A stretch of 64,000 bases of DNA from Acinetobacter sp. ANC 5054 (GTDB lineage Bacteria > Pseudomonadota > Gammaproteobacteria > Pseudomonadales > Moraxellaceae): NCBI RefSeq assembly GCF_002135295.1, contig NZ_NEGG01000015.1:34563-98562 (forward strand), in the 5' to 3' direction. Position 1 is the stretch's first letter. Every line of letters starts with the position of its first letter. A program made the position numbers and the translations under genes. Positions 39,970 to 48,513 of this stretch are shown piece after piece. The notes under the pieces were generated by a model. It ran no database searches, was not told the DNA's origin, and was given only the letters and a program-made list of their open reading frames with translations.

Positions 39970-40914
39970 TTATATCACAACGGGCACGATGCCTTTTTTA
40001 CTGCGTTGATAGCAATGAGGGATACGCTGAATATTATTTTCATTGATTTTAATCAGCCCTGTTCGTCCTTGAAATTCGACACTCTTCACTTTGGGATCTT
40101 GTAAATACTGCTTCGCGATATGCCAAGTATCTCCACCAAAGGCCATTAGCCGCTGATACGGCATATCGACTGGATTCTTTTCATAGGCCCGAACCACATC
40201 GCTCCAACCTACATCATAGAGTGCGGGGGCATCACAAAACTGAATACCTTGTGGCAAAGGCTTATTGGCTTCAATCGCATTTGCCAAGGTATAAACTTTA
40301 GACTTTGGTAGCTGAGTTTGCTGATTTAACCATTCATTATTCCCCAATAACAATAATCCCTGATTTTTGCTTAATTTTTTTGGTCGATCTTCAATGATTT
40401 GTACAGGGACATTACTTTGGCCCAGCAATGACATCAGCATTAATTCATGTTCAGCTTCTGTGCCTTGTTGCCGTAGCACTAACAATTCCTGAATTTTATC
40501 TTTCGCGAATAATTGCTGTAGCGCTAAAGCATCATCACGCTTTGACAGACTATATTGCCAAACATTCTGGATTTGACTGGTGGTCTCATTTAAAGCCAAC
40601 ACGCGAACTTTGGGTTTTGCTTTGACCAAAGCTTCGACATCTTGACGTGCTAAGGGACCAATCACCAACTGGGTTTTTTTATTGACATACTGCTTCAACA
40701 AAGCCGACATTTGTTTCTGATTAGAATCGATATATTGAATGGGTACTTTGTAATCTGATGATTGATATGCACTGTCCAATCCTTGCTTAATACTGGATGC
40801 AGCTCGCGCCATAGGGCCAGATTCGGGTAGAATGACCAATACATCTGCTTGTACTGCCGTAAATACGCTGCTTAACAAGCAAAGACTTATTATTTTGTTC
40901 TTATTATCCAACAT
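39970..40914 (-). CDS. lpoA: LpoA-like penicillin-binding-protein activator, short form
   Basis: Periplasmic protein related to the C-terminal half of LpoA, the outer-membrane activator of PBP1A. The 314 aa begin with a signal peptide (about 1-23, ending AVQA) and then a type-1 periplasmic-binding fold (VLVILPESGPMARAASSIKQGL, then LVIGPLARQDVEALV near 85). Two differences from E. coli LpoA (678 aa) are clear: the N-terminal TPR half is missing, and there is no lipobox Cys after the signal peptide. The identification is supported by the neighbours rsmI, yraN and dolP. Only 10 bp separate its start codon from that of rsmI. Confidence 0.8.
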   Translation of the reverse strand: MLDNKNKIISLCLLSSVFTAVQADVLVILPESGPMARAASSIKQGLDSAYQSSDYKVPIQYIDSNQKQMSALLKQYVNKKTQLVIGPLARQDVEALVKAKPKVRVLALNETTSQIQNVWQYSLSKRDDALALQQLFAKDKIQELLVLRQQGTEAEHELMLMSLLGQSNVPVQIIEDRPKKLSKNQGLLLLGNNEWLNQQTQLPKSKVYTLANAIEANKPLPQGIQFCDAPALYDVGWSDVVRAYEKNPVDMPYQRLMAFGGDTWHIAKQYLQDPKVKSVEFQGRTGLIKINENNIQRIPHCYQRSKKGIVPVVI

Positions 40915-40924
40915 GGAGAAACCT

Positions 40925-41767
40925 ATGAGTGCTCAGTTATTTGTTGTTGCAACTCCAATCGGGCACTTAGATGATATTAGTTATCGTGCAATTGAGGTAT
41001 TGAAGTCGGTTAAAATTATTGCCGCTGAGGATACACGAACTTCTGCGCAATTGCTCAAACATTTTAGTATTAACACGCCTCTCACTGCCTGCCACGATCA
41101 TAACGAAAGTAATAAAATTGATCAGTTAATTGAGCGCCTTGAGAAAGGTGAAAATATGGCTTTGATTAGTGATGCAGGTACTCCCCTGATTAGCGATCCG
41201 GGCTTTAAATTAGTCCGTGCTGCACAAGAAAAAAATATTCGTGTCATTCCTGTTCCCGGTGCATGTGCCGCAATTGCTGCACTGAGTGCCGTAGGTCTAC
41301 CCAGTGACCGTTTCAGTTTTGAAGGTTTCTTACCCTCTAAGCAATCTCAGCGTCTGCTTGCCTTGAATAAACTCAAAGATGAAACCCAGACCATGATTAT
41401 CTATGAAGCGCCACACCGTATTGTAGATTGCTTAAAAGATATGGCTGAGGTCTTTGGCACAGATCGCCCTGTTGGTTTTGCGCGTGAAATCACCAAAACT
41501 TTTGAAACCATCAAAAAAATGACTTTAGGTGAGTTAGTTCCCTTTGTTGAGTCTGATCATAACCAACAAAAAGGCGAAATTGTCTTGGTGATTGGTGGGT
41601 CGACTGAAGAAAAAGACATGGAACAAGAAAAACTGGATAAATTGCTGACTCGTCTGTTGCAGGATTTATCGGTCAAAGCTGCGTCGCAATTGGCTGCCGA
41701 TTTAACTGGAATCAAAAAGAAAGTGGCTTATCAACGTGCTTTAGAACTCACTCAAGCAAACGACTAA
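40925..41767 (+). CDS. rsmI: 16S rRNA (cytidine(1402)-2'-O)-methyltransferase
   Basis: SAM-dependent enzyme that 2'-O-methylates C1402 in the 16S rRNA decoding centre. From the ATG at 40925 it is 280 aa, close to E. coli RsmI (286 aa). It begins with the tetrapyrrole-methylase-fold strand LFVVATPIGHLDDI and the family motif AAEDTRTSAQLLKHF. GGAG lies 6 nt before this ATG, which rejects the longer frame from 40832. It is divergent from lpoA, as in E. coli. Confidence 0.95.
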   Translation: MSAQLFVVATPIGHLDDISYRAIEVLKSVKIIAAEDTRTSAQLLKHFSINTPLTACHDHNESNKIDQLIERLEKGENMALISDAGTPLISDPGFKLVRAAQEKNIRVIPVPGACAAIAALSAVGLPSDRFSFEGFLPSKQSQRLLALNKLKDETQTMIIYEAPHRIVDCLKDMAEVFGTDRPVGFAREITKTFETIKKMTLGELVPFVESDHNQQKGEIVLVIGGSTEEKDMEQEKLDKLLTRLLQDLSVKAASQLAADLTGIKKKVAYQRALELTQAND

Positions 41768-41797
41768 GCACTTAAATCAGTCATTTAGAATAAAGCA

Positions 41798-41819
41798 GAT
41801 GGTGTCTTCGGACACCATC
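41798..41819 (+). terminator. Hairpin behind rsmI
   Basis: Perfect stem GATGGTGTC-TTCG-GACACCATC with a stable tetraloop, but the following sequence (CTGCACTTAAA) lacks a T-run. It is more likely an RNA-stabilising or factor-assisted end than a classic terminator. Confidence 0.45.
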
Positions 41820-41866
41820 CTGCACTTAAAAAAATTAAACATTTTAATTAAATACTCATAAAACAA

Positions 41867-42304
41867 ATGCAAAGCCCGAATATGAGCAACTATATGAAAA
41901 CCTCACAATTAAAAGTCGCTTATTTGTTTAATTTAATTTGGATGATTGCCCTAGCACATATTATTTATTCAGGTTTACAACCCTATCCGCACTATATTAC
42001 GGGAGAGTTGATGACTGCAGATATGGTGGCGATTATCTACGCCTGTGCATATTGTTCCCTGTATTTTGTCGCAGGTAATATTTTTAAATTCAGTCATTTT
42101 TGGGATAAGCATCCATATTGGGCGTATATTTTGCTAAGTAGCGTCCTTATTTTTCAACTCTTTATCGCCGCTGTAGCCGCCATGCATGCGCCACCATATA
42201 TCGGTGCATTTATTATCAATACCATGTTCCTATTACTCATCCATTTTGTGTTTTATCCAATTTACGCCATTAGCCGTAAGCATTTAAAGCCTCAGAAAAA
42301 TTAA
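41867..42304 (+). CDS. Four-TM membrane protein of unknown function
   Basis: The 145-aa (or slightly shorter) protein has hydrophobic segments at about 16-38, 52-75, 85-106 and 112-136 and a basic C-terminus (SRKHLKPQKN), so an inner-membrane protein. Three in-frame ATGs (41867, 41882, 41894) are possible and none has a clear Shine-Dalgarno sequence. I do not recognise the family. It ends at a bidirectional terminator. Confidence 0.6.
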   Translation: MQSPNMSNYMKTSQLKVAYLFNLIWMIALAHIIYSGLQPYPHYITGELMTADMVAIIYACAYCSLYFVAGNIFKFSHFWDKHPYWAYILLSSVLIFQLFIAAVAAMHAPPYIGAFIINTMFLLLIHFVFYPIYAISRKHLKPQKN

Positions 42305-42385
42305 ACGAAGGTCAATAAAGTAACCATAGACCAAATGTATAATGTGCTTCACAAAAGTACTTGTGTAATAAAAAAGAACGAAAAA

Positions 42386-42412
42386 AAAACACCATAAATA
42401 ATGGTGTTTTTC
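42386..42412. terminator. Bidirectional terminator before the SutA-like gene
   Basis: AAAACACCAT-aaata-ATGGTGTTTTT between convergent genes, with an A-run on the left and a T-run on the right. Confidence 0.85.
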
Positions 42413-42416
42413 AGTA

Positions 42417-42665
42417 TTAGTCTTTTGCTGATTCGTCTGGAGGTACTTCAGTAATACGTCCACCACGCGCTAAGAATGCCGCAACTTCATCTTCTAAAGA
42501 TTGACGCTGTTTTAGCTTCGCAGTCACAGTTAATGTTTCCGCTTCAGCGACATCACCATCTGATGCACCTTCGGCTGAATCCGATGCGCCTTTTTCAGCA
42601 GCTTTCGCTTCATCATCATCTACAGCAGAATCTTCTGCTTCATCATAATCATTCATATCAGTCAT
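42417..42665 (-). CDS. Small acidic protein, SutA-like RNA-polymerase-associated regulator
   Basis: The 82-aa protein has a disordered, very acidic N-terminal half (about 1-48, mostly Asp, Glu, Ala, Ser), a short basic helix (KLKQRQSLEDEVAAFLARGG at about 50-69), then RITEVPPD. The pattern of acidic tail, K/R helix, FL(A/S)RGG and EV.P resembles Pseudomonas SutA, a slow-growth RNA polymerase regulator. GGGGAG lies 6 nt before the ATG. It is not in an obvious operon. The SutA relation rests on this motif pattern only. Confidence 0.6.
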   Translation of the reverse strand: MTDMNDYDEAEDSAVDDDEAKAAEKGASDSAEGASDGDVAEAETLTVTAKLKQRQSLEDEVAAFLARGGRITEVPPDESAKD

Positions 42666-42836
42666 CGTGTTCTCCCCGCTAATGACTTCTGTTGGCCAGC
42701 TGATGTCTGGTTTTAAGTTAGAAGAAATTTAGCAATCTCTGAGCTTTTCGCCTAGTACCAAAGCTCATAAAATCGTATCTTTTTTAATCAAAATCGTAAC
42801 CTTGTTTATACGAGTGATTAAAAATTATCTGACTTT

Positions 42837-44084
42837 TTATTTATTGGCATAGATTGTGTCTTTTAGAACTCTCAATCCATTGGCTTGTGCCATGAACGCA
42901 TCTTTAAGAACAGTCTGATTTTCAACTTGTTTTAAACCAAAATTTCGTGCCCAAACAACAGGAAATAAAGTCGTGGTTTCCATCCAACCAATCGCAGACA
43001 TGCTGTGCATCATGGCATCATTTTGACCTTTACGGCGGTGTTCATAACGTTTTAAGGTTTGTTCATGCGCCCATACACCACGTTTTTTGTCTGCTAGCAG
43101 TACGTCACACAGTACCGCAGCATCAAGGCAACCAATATTTACCCCCTGACCTGCCAGTGGATGAATCACATGTGCAGCATCACCAATTAACGCCAGACCA
43201 TTTTTTACATATTGCTGCGCAGCTCGCGCTTTCAGCGGGAACTTGGCACGTGGTGTGGCTTCAAGCACCTCTCCCAACATATGATGGCTTTCACGGGTTA
43301 ATAATTGGGTAAATTCAGTATCAGAAAGCGCTGCATATTCATCGGCATAATCATCAGGCAACGTCCAAACGATCGACTGCCAGTAGCCACTTTCTTCAGG
43401 CTTTAAACTTGCCATCGGTAAAAATGCCAAAGGCCCAGTTTCTAAGAAAATTTGACGTGCCACATGCTGATGCGGCTGTGCAGTACGAATCGCACAGCTA
43501 ATTCCCGCTTGCTTATAATCCAGCACATCAATATCGATAAAAGCTTGTTCACGGACAAAAGAGTTTGCACCATCTGCACCAATGACCAGTTTGGTTTTTA
43601 GCTGTGTGCCATCTGCAAGATGAATGATCCAAACACCCACGCCTTCTTCAACACGGGTCACCTTCACTTGAGTACGGTAGTCTTGCAGCTGTTCAAGCAT
43701 TTTTTCTTGAATGGCAAGGTTCAATAAGCTTGGTTCGACCATTGAACCTAGCGCTTGATCAACATGTGGCGTTTTCTCTACCGCTTGACCAAAGTTAATT
43801 TCACCATAGCCATTTTTATTCCACACCTGCATGCCGGTATAAGGCTGCTGGCGAGCCAGTTTGTCCCATACATCTACGGTTTTCAGTAAATGGATGGTTG
43901 CTTGGCTCAGTGCTAACACACGAGGATTGGCCATGCTTTTGGTTTTTTCAGCATCCAATATAGGTGCAGCATCGAGTACTGTGGCTTGTACGCCGCCTTG
44001 CGCCAATAGTAAAGCCGTTAAGCCACCAACTAATCCACCGCCAACAATGACGACATCGAGTATATCTGACTGATTTAAACTCAT
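42837..44084 (-). CDS. ubiI: UbiH/UbiI-family FAD monooxygenase (ubiquinone biosynthesis, VisC-like)
   Basis: Flavin hydroxylase acting on a ring position of the ubiquinone precursor. The 415 aa carry the N-terminal Rossmann motif GGGLVGGLTALLLAQ (about 14-28), the second FAD motif VIGADGANSFVREQ near 170, and GDAAHVIHPLAGQGVN near 300, all diagnostic of the UbiH/UbiF/VisC/Coq6 family. Which ring carbon it hydroxylates is not clear. Its ATG overlaps the ubiH stop by 4 bp, so the two are coupled. Confidence 0.88.
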   Translation of the reverse strand: MSLNQSDILDVVIVGGGLVGGLTALLLAQGGVQATVLDAAPILDAEKTKSMANPRVLALSQATIHLLKTVDVWDKLARQQPYTGMQVWNKNGYGEINFGQAVEKTPHVDQALGSMVEPSLLNLAIQEKMLEQLQDYRTQVKVTRVEEGVGVWIIHLADGTQLKTKLVIGADGANSFVREQAFIDIDVLDYKQAGISCAIRTAQPHQHVARQIFLETGPLAFLPMASLKPEESGYWQSIVWTLPDDYADEYAALSDTEFTQLLTRESHHMLGEVLEATPRAKFPLKARAAQQYVKNGLALIGDAAHVIHPLAGQGVNIGCLDAAVLCDVLLADKKRGVWAHEQTLKRYEHRRKGQNDAMMHSMSAIGWMETTTLFPVVWARNFGLKQVENQTVLKDAFMAQANGLRVLKDTIYANK

Positions 44085-45289
44085 GCTTTTAACCCCATTG
44101 CATAATTGGCCACCAGCGGTTTAATGCCCAGAATGGTGTCAAATGCGACCAAGCCTGTATTACGGATGAGTTTTAAGATTGGGTTTTGATTGCTAAAGCC
44201 ACGTACCACAGAATCGCAGAATTTAATCACGCGCTGCTGATCTGTCAGGCGGGATTTTTCATAATCCAACAGCATCGCTGCATCGCCAAGATCTGCATTA
44301 TTTTGTACTTGTTCAGTTAAATAACGGCGCAGCACATAAGCATCTCGCATACACAGGTTAAAGCCCTGCCCAGCAACAGGGTGAATAGTATGTGCGGCAT
44401 TGCCCATCAGCACCACACGCCCGACAGCTTGTTTCTCTGCCAGTACTTGTGACAATGGGAAGCTAAAGCGTTGACCTGTTTTTTGGAATTTACCTGCACG
44501 ATCGCCATAGGTTTCTTGCAAAGCATCTAGGAAATGTTGGTCATTTTCATCACCAATCCATTCGCCTTCTGTGCCCTTCGGCACTGGCCAAACCACTGAA
44601 CGGCGGTATTCACCCGGAAGCGGTAAAAGCGCCAATGGCCCTAAATGGCTAAAGCGTTCAAAGCCCACATGGTTGTGTGGTTTAGAAGTTTGTACTGTAG
44701 TGACAATAGCAACTTGGTCATAATCATGTACCGATGCGCCAATACCGAGTGCTTTACGGCAGAAAGAATCCCGACCATCAGCAGCAATGACAATTTTAGA
44801 TTGCAATTTTAGTTGTTCTTCACCGCGCTGTGCTTCGATAAAAGCATGGTCTGCATCTTGATTCAGAGCGGTCACTTGCACACCATCAATCAATTCAATC
44901 AGGGATTCTTTTTTGACTTCGGTCAGCAGTACACGGCCTAACCATGCATTTTCAATCACCTGCCCAAAGCTTTCGACTTTTTCTTGGTCTGCTTTTAATC
45001 GAGCCTTACCAAAACTGCCTTGTTCGGTAATGTTAACTTCTAGAATAGGCGTTGCATGTTCTTGTAATGCATTCCACAGGCCAAGCTCTTGGTAAATTTG
45101 CACGGTACGGCGGGACAAAGCACTGTTTCGTGCATCGAAGCTCGAGTGATAAGGTGCAAGGTTTGCATCATCATAATTGGGATATTTGATTGCTTCGAGC
45201 AGCTTTACGCCAATCTGTGCTTTTGCCAACATCAGAGCCAGACTCAGTCCGACCATTCCACCACCCACGATGATGACTTCTTGCTGCAT
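44081..45289 (-). CDS. ubiH: 2-octaprenyl-6-methoxyphenyl hydroxylase UbiH
   Basis: FAD-dependent monooxygenase of aerobic ubiquinone synthesis. The 402 aa have GGGMVGLSLALMLA (about 8-21), VIAADGRDSFCRKALG near 170, and GNAAHTIHPVAGQGFNL near 300. It is first of the pair with the downstream ubiI-like gene. In Pseudomonas these genes follow ygfB and pepP directly, but here 1.8 kb with a foreign-looking gene set intervenes. Confidence 0.88.
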   Translation of the reverse strand: MQQEVIIVGGGMVGLSLALMLAKAQIGVKLLEAIKYPNYDDANLAPYHSSFDARNSALSRRTVQIYQELGLWNALQEHATPILEVNITEQGSFGKARLKADQEKVESFGQVIENAWLGRVLLTEVKKESLIELIDGVQVTALNQDADHAFIEAQRGEEQLKLQSKIVIAADGRDSFCRKALGIGASVHDYDQVAIVTTVQTSKPHNHVGFERFSHLGPLALLPLPGEYRRSVVWPVPKGTEGEWIGDENDQHFLDALQETYGDRAGKFQKTGQRFSFPLSQVLAEKQAVGRVVLMGNAAHTIHPVAGQGFNLCMRDAYVLRRYLTEQVQNNADLGDAAMLLDYEKSRLTDQQRVIKFCDSVVRGFSNQNPILKLIRNTGLVAFDTILGIKPLVANYAMGLKA

Positions 45290-45667
45290 GCTTTGTTCCT
45301 TTTTTATGTTGTATTCGAATTTAGGAGAGGCATTCGAAATACGTATAATCTGTAATGGATTTTATCTTACATCAAGGGCATGAATTTTTATAATGAATTA
45401 GCGCAGATGATCAGAATTGTGCTTAAACATTAATGTTTTTTATCGAGATGAGAAAACATCTGCAATTTTTTAAAACGCTACACGCTGACTATGCCGTTTG
45501 ACTCGTATTCTAATGCTAGAAAATGACATATTTTCTATGCAGGATAATTCATCCTATGAATGCGAGTAGCAAGGGATTTTTCTTATAAACAAATGATCTT
45601 TAAAATGAATGGCATCATCCTATTTTACGATCTAAAAATGCACTACTTTCAGAGTAAAATTTAAGGT
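45290..45667. other. Divergent intergenic region between ubiH and the SDR gene
   Basis: No gene is seen in 378 bp. An imperfect inverted repeat, GTATTCGAAT (45309 region) and ATTCGAAATAC (45333 region), lies close to the ubiH start and may be regulatory. The rest is AT-rich without clear structure. Confidence 0.35.
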
Positions 45668-46474
45668 ATGGTAGATCTAGAAAATTCAATACAAATCAAA
45701 ACAATGAATCAAAACCCATCTATTCAGCCAACCGAAAAAAATAGTCCTGTTGCATTAGTTACAGGGTCTACTTCTGGTATTGGTTATGCTATAGCGCGAA
45801 GGTTGTCGCATGAAGGTTATGCAGTTATTTTACATTCACGCAATTCTGTAGATGCGGGGAACGCATTGGCAACGGAGCTGGGAAATTCAATTTATATCCA
45901 AGCCGATTTAGCTCAAGATGCCGACCGAATCAGACTCATCAAAGAAGCAGTTGCTTGGACAGGTCGACTTGATGTATTGATCAATAATGCAGGCATTAGC
46001 CGTGTTGTTGCGCATGATGACCTTATGGCAGCTTCAGCCGAAATTTGGCAAGAGCTGCATGAGGTCAATGTCATTGCACCCTTTCGATTGATTGCAGAAG
46101 CAGAATCTGCCTTAAGAGCATCTGCTCAAGATGGGAGATCTGCTTGTATCATCAATATTAGTTCACATGCTGGTATTCGTCCTAAAGGGGCTTCTATTCC
46201 ATATGCTGCTAGTAAAGCTGCCTTGAATCATATGACTCGCCTGCTTGCCGTATCTCTTGCGCCTGATATACAGGTAAATGCAATTGCACCTGGCCTTGTG
46301 GATACGCCTTTAACGCAAGATTGGACGTCATCCCAACAACTTTGGCAAGAGCATTCACCTATGGGCCGAGCAGCCAAGCCAGAAGATATAGCCCAAATTG
46401 TTGCTATGCTACTCTCATCCAACTACCTCACTGGGGAGATCATTATGGCTGATGGCGGGTTGAATTTGATTTGA
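45668..46474 (+). CDS. Short-chain dehydrogenase/reductase (FabG-like)
   Basis: NAD(P)-dependent oxidoreductase of 268 aa (or 256 from a second ATG at 45704). The Rossmann motif TGSTSGIGYAIARRL is near 32-46, NNAG near 106, the catalytic Ser in NISSHAG near 163 and YAASK near 178, so the catalytic set is complete. The C-terminal MADGGLNLI is typical of FabG-like enzymes. The substrate is unknown. It lies as a single rightward gene inside the otherwise leftward ygfB-pepP-ubiH-ubiI group, suggesting a local insertion. Confidence 0.88.
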   Translation: MVDLENSIQIKTMNQNPSIQPTEKNSPVALVTGSTSGIGYAIARRLSHEGYAVILHSRNSVDAGNALATELGNSIYIQADLAQDADRIRLIKEAVAWTGRLDVLINNAGISRVVAHDDLMAASAEIWQELHEVNVIAPFRLIAEAESALRASAQDGRSACIINISSHAGIRPKGASIPYAASKAALNHMTRLLAVSLAPDIQVNAIAPGLVDTPLTQDWTSSQQLWQEHSPMGRAAKPEDIAQIVAMLLSSNYLTGEIIMADGGLNLI

Positions 46475-46628
46475 TGATAGCCACAGAATTATTATTTAAA
46501 TAACAAAGGGATAAATTAAAAACCCATACCTCCATAAGGATGTGTTTTTATAAAAATTATGATATTAACTTTATGTTGGTAATGTTATTTTTCAGCGTAG
46601 ATATTGTTTCAAATTAAGTAAATTTAGT

Positions 46629-46724
46629 ATGAAAAAAATGCAAATCCTATTTTCAGTACTGCTCATCTTAGCTATTTTATGGAGCATTCAATGGATGTTT
46701 CATGGGTTTCCCACAGGGAATTAA
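46629..46724 (+). CDS. 31-aa hydrophobic micro-ORF
   Basis: MKKMQILFSV... encodes a positively charged start and one hydrophobic helix (about 5-23) with a short polar end (FPTGN). It overlaps the start of the next ORF (46691) in another frame by 34 bp, a layout compatible with translational coupling. A leader peptide, a toxin-like peptide or a chance ORF all remain possible. Confidence 0.3.
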   Translation: MKKMQILFSVLLILAILWSIQWMFHGFPTGN

Positions 46725-46987
46725 ACTTATTTGAAGCTAAACTTCTGAAGCATAACTATCCTGAAATACTAAATATTTTGAGAATAATAATGGATCATTC
46801 TGAACGCTTAATTGCAGCATTTTACTACTCTGTAGCTGGGATATTATTAGGTCTTGGACTAGCCATCTTTACATCACTTTATTTAAGTCTAACTATAAGT
46901 TCAGCTAAAATCGTGCTTTTTACTGTCATCTTCTTTTTTATTATTGGCTTTTTATTTCCCAATAGCGTCACCAATATATTCAAATAG
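46691..46987 (+). CDS. 98-aa protein with two TM helices, unknown
   Basis: From the ATG at 46691, preceded by GGAG at 6 nt, the protein has a soluble N-terminal part (about 1-35) and two hydrophobic helices (about 42-66 and 70-90) ending SVTNIFK. The longer frame from 46679 has no Shine-Dalgarno sequence. I do not recognise the family. It follows the SDR gene and the 31-aa ORF and converges on pepP. Confidence 0.55.
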   Translation: MDVSWVSHRELNLFEAKLLKHNYPEILNILRIIMDHSERLIAAFYYSVAGILLGLGLAIFTSLYLSLTISSAKIVLFTVIFFFIIGFLFPNSVTNIFK

Positions 46988-47053
46988 ATTTGGAACATTT
47001 TCATTCATTAATAGATATATTCCTCCTAAGATTTAAGGCAAGAATACGAAATA

Positions 47054-47081
47054 AATAAGCCGATCATCTGACCGGCTTATT
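47054..47081. terminator. Terminator behind pepP
   Basis: Perfect nine-base arms AATAAGCCG and CGGCTTATT with a 10-nt loop, 14 bp beyond the pepP stop on its strand. It is also placed to end the rightward small-ORF transcript. Confidence 0.65.
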
Positions 47082-47094
47082 CTCTTACAGCAAA

Positions 47095-48417
47095 TTACTT
47101 CGCCATCAAGGCTTCAATATCTTCAACAGACTTGACCACTGCAGCGGTTAAAACGCGTGGGCCATTTTTCGTTGCCACCACATCATCTTCAATACGAATG
47201 CCAATACCGCGCCATTTCGCATCAACGCTTTCATCATCAGGCGCGATATAAAGACCCGGCTCTACCGTGACCACCATACCCTCTTCATAGGCACGCCATT
47301 CACCGTCTTGTTTATATGAACCCACATCATGCACATCCATACCCAACCAGTGGCCCGTACCATGCATATAGAACTGACGATAAGCTTCTTTTTCAATAAT
47401 CTCATCAATATCGCCTTGCATAATGCCTAGATCCAGCAAGCCTTGAACCAAAATACGTACTGCCACGTTATGCGGTTCTTTATAAGAGCTGCCAACACGG
47501 ATAGCATCAATGGCTGCAATTTGTGAATCCAGAACTACGTTATATAGGGCTTTTTGCTCAGGACTGAATTTGCCATTGACTGGGAAAGTACGGGTAATGT
47601 CTGATGCATACAGTTGATATTCGCACGCTGCGTCAATCAAGACCAAATCACCGTCTTTTAACTCTTTGTCATTTTCCACATAGTGCAAAATACAGCCATT
47701 TTCACCGCCACCAACAATGCTGTTATAAGACGGTACACAACCATTTTTACCAAACACATAATTCAGTTCAGCTTCCAAAGCATATTCCATCATGCCCGGT
47801 TTCACTGTTTGCATCGCACGTGTATGTGCTTCTGCAGAAATATCTGATGCGATTTGCATCAATTCCAGTTCGTCTTCAGATTTGTGCAAACGCATTTCAT
47901 CAACAATACGATCGAGCTGAATCACCTGTGCAGGCGCACTTGCACCCTTCCGTGATTCACCGCTTGCAGTTGCAATCCATTTAGCAACGCGTGCATCAAA
48001 ATCTTCCTGCTGACCAATGCGATAGAATAATTTATCTTTATTTTGTAATTTTTCTAAAATATCTTCGTCAAGCAAATCAATTGCATAAGCTTCATCTGCT
48101 TCATAATCATCAACAGCACCATCTACACCTGCACGGTAACCATTCCAAATTTCCATTTCACGGTCACGTTCGCGGCAGAACAAGCTATAAGTGTAGCCGT
48201 CTTCTTCTGTATCAAAAGTTTCAATGACTGCAACCGCTTCTGGTTCAGCAAAGCCTGTTAAATAGAAAAAACTACTGTCAGCACGAAATTTATAGTCTGC
48301 ATCACGGTTACGCATGGCCTCTTTACTCGTGGCAATAATCGCAATGCTACGTAGCCCCATTTCACCTGCAAGGATGTCACGACGTTCTTGAAAATCTGCT
48401 TGAGTTAATTTCTTCAT
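47095..48417 (-). CDS. pepP: Xaa-Pro aminopeptidase (aminopeptidase P)
   Basis: Cytosolic Mn2+ peptidase that removes N-terminal residues preceding proline. The 440 aa equal E. coli PepP (441 aa). The pita-bread metal ligands are visible: the two Asp in LIDAACEYQLYASDITRTFP near 255-270, His in HGTGHWLGMDVHD near 350, Glu in VTVEPGLYI near 380 and Glu in GIRIEDDV near 405. It lies behind ygfB, as in E. coli and Pseudomonas. Confidence 0.95.
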   Translation of the reverse strand: MKKLTQADFQERRDILAGEMGLRSIAIIATSKEAMRNRDADYKFRADSSFFYLTGFAEPEAVAVIETFDTEEDGYTYSLFCRERDREMEIWNGYRAGVDGAVDDYEADEAYAIDLLDEDILEKLQNKDKLFYRIGQQEDFDARVAKWIATASGESRKGASAPAQVIQLDRIVDEMRLHKSEDELELMQIASDISAEAHTRAMQTVKPGMMEYALEAELNYVFGKNGCVPSYNSIVGGGENGCILHYVENDKELKDGDLVLIDAACEYQLYASDITRTFPVNGKFSPEQKALYNVVLDSQIAAIDAIRVGSSYKEPHNVAVRILVQGLLDLGIMQGDIDEIIEKEAYRQFYMHGTGHWLGMDVHDVGSYKQDGEWRAYEEGMVVTVEPGLYIAPDDESVDAKWRGIGIRIEDDVVATKNGPRVLTAAVVKSVEDIEALMAK

Positions 48418-48461
48418 TTATTTGCTTCTTATGCGCTCTAATGATGTTTGAATTAAAAGTT

Positions 48462-48491
48462 GTGATTAGCTCTTAACATAGAACTAATCAC
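48462..48491 (-). terminator. Hairpin between ygfB and pepP
   Basis: Perfect arms GTGATTAG and CTAATCAC with a 14-nt loop. On the minus strand AACTTTT follows. It could be a weak terminator or attenuator within the ygfB-pepP interval. Confidence 0.4.
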
Positions 48492-48513
48492 GTTTTAATG
48501 CAAAAAGAATGCC

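Noticed and set aside
40832..40924. Longer rsmI start inside lpoA
   Set aside because: The family N-terminus begins with the strand after the ATG at 40925, which also has GGAG at 6 nt.
41798..41819. Classic intrinsic terminator behind rsmI
   Set aside because: The stem is strong, but there is no T-run after it, so it is listed only as a hairpin with reduced confidence.
45668..46987. Insertion sequence or prophage origin for the SDR segment
   Set aside because: No transposase, integrase, terminal inverted repeats or target duplications were seen, so only a neutral insertion relative to synteny is claimed.
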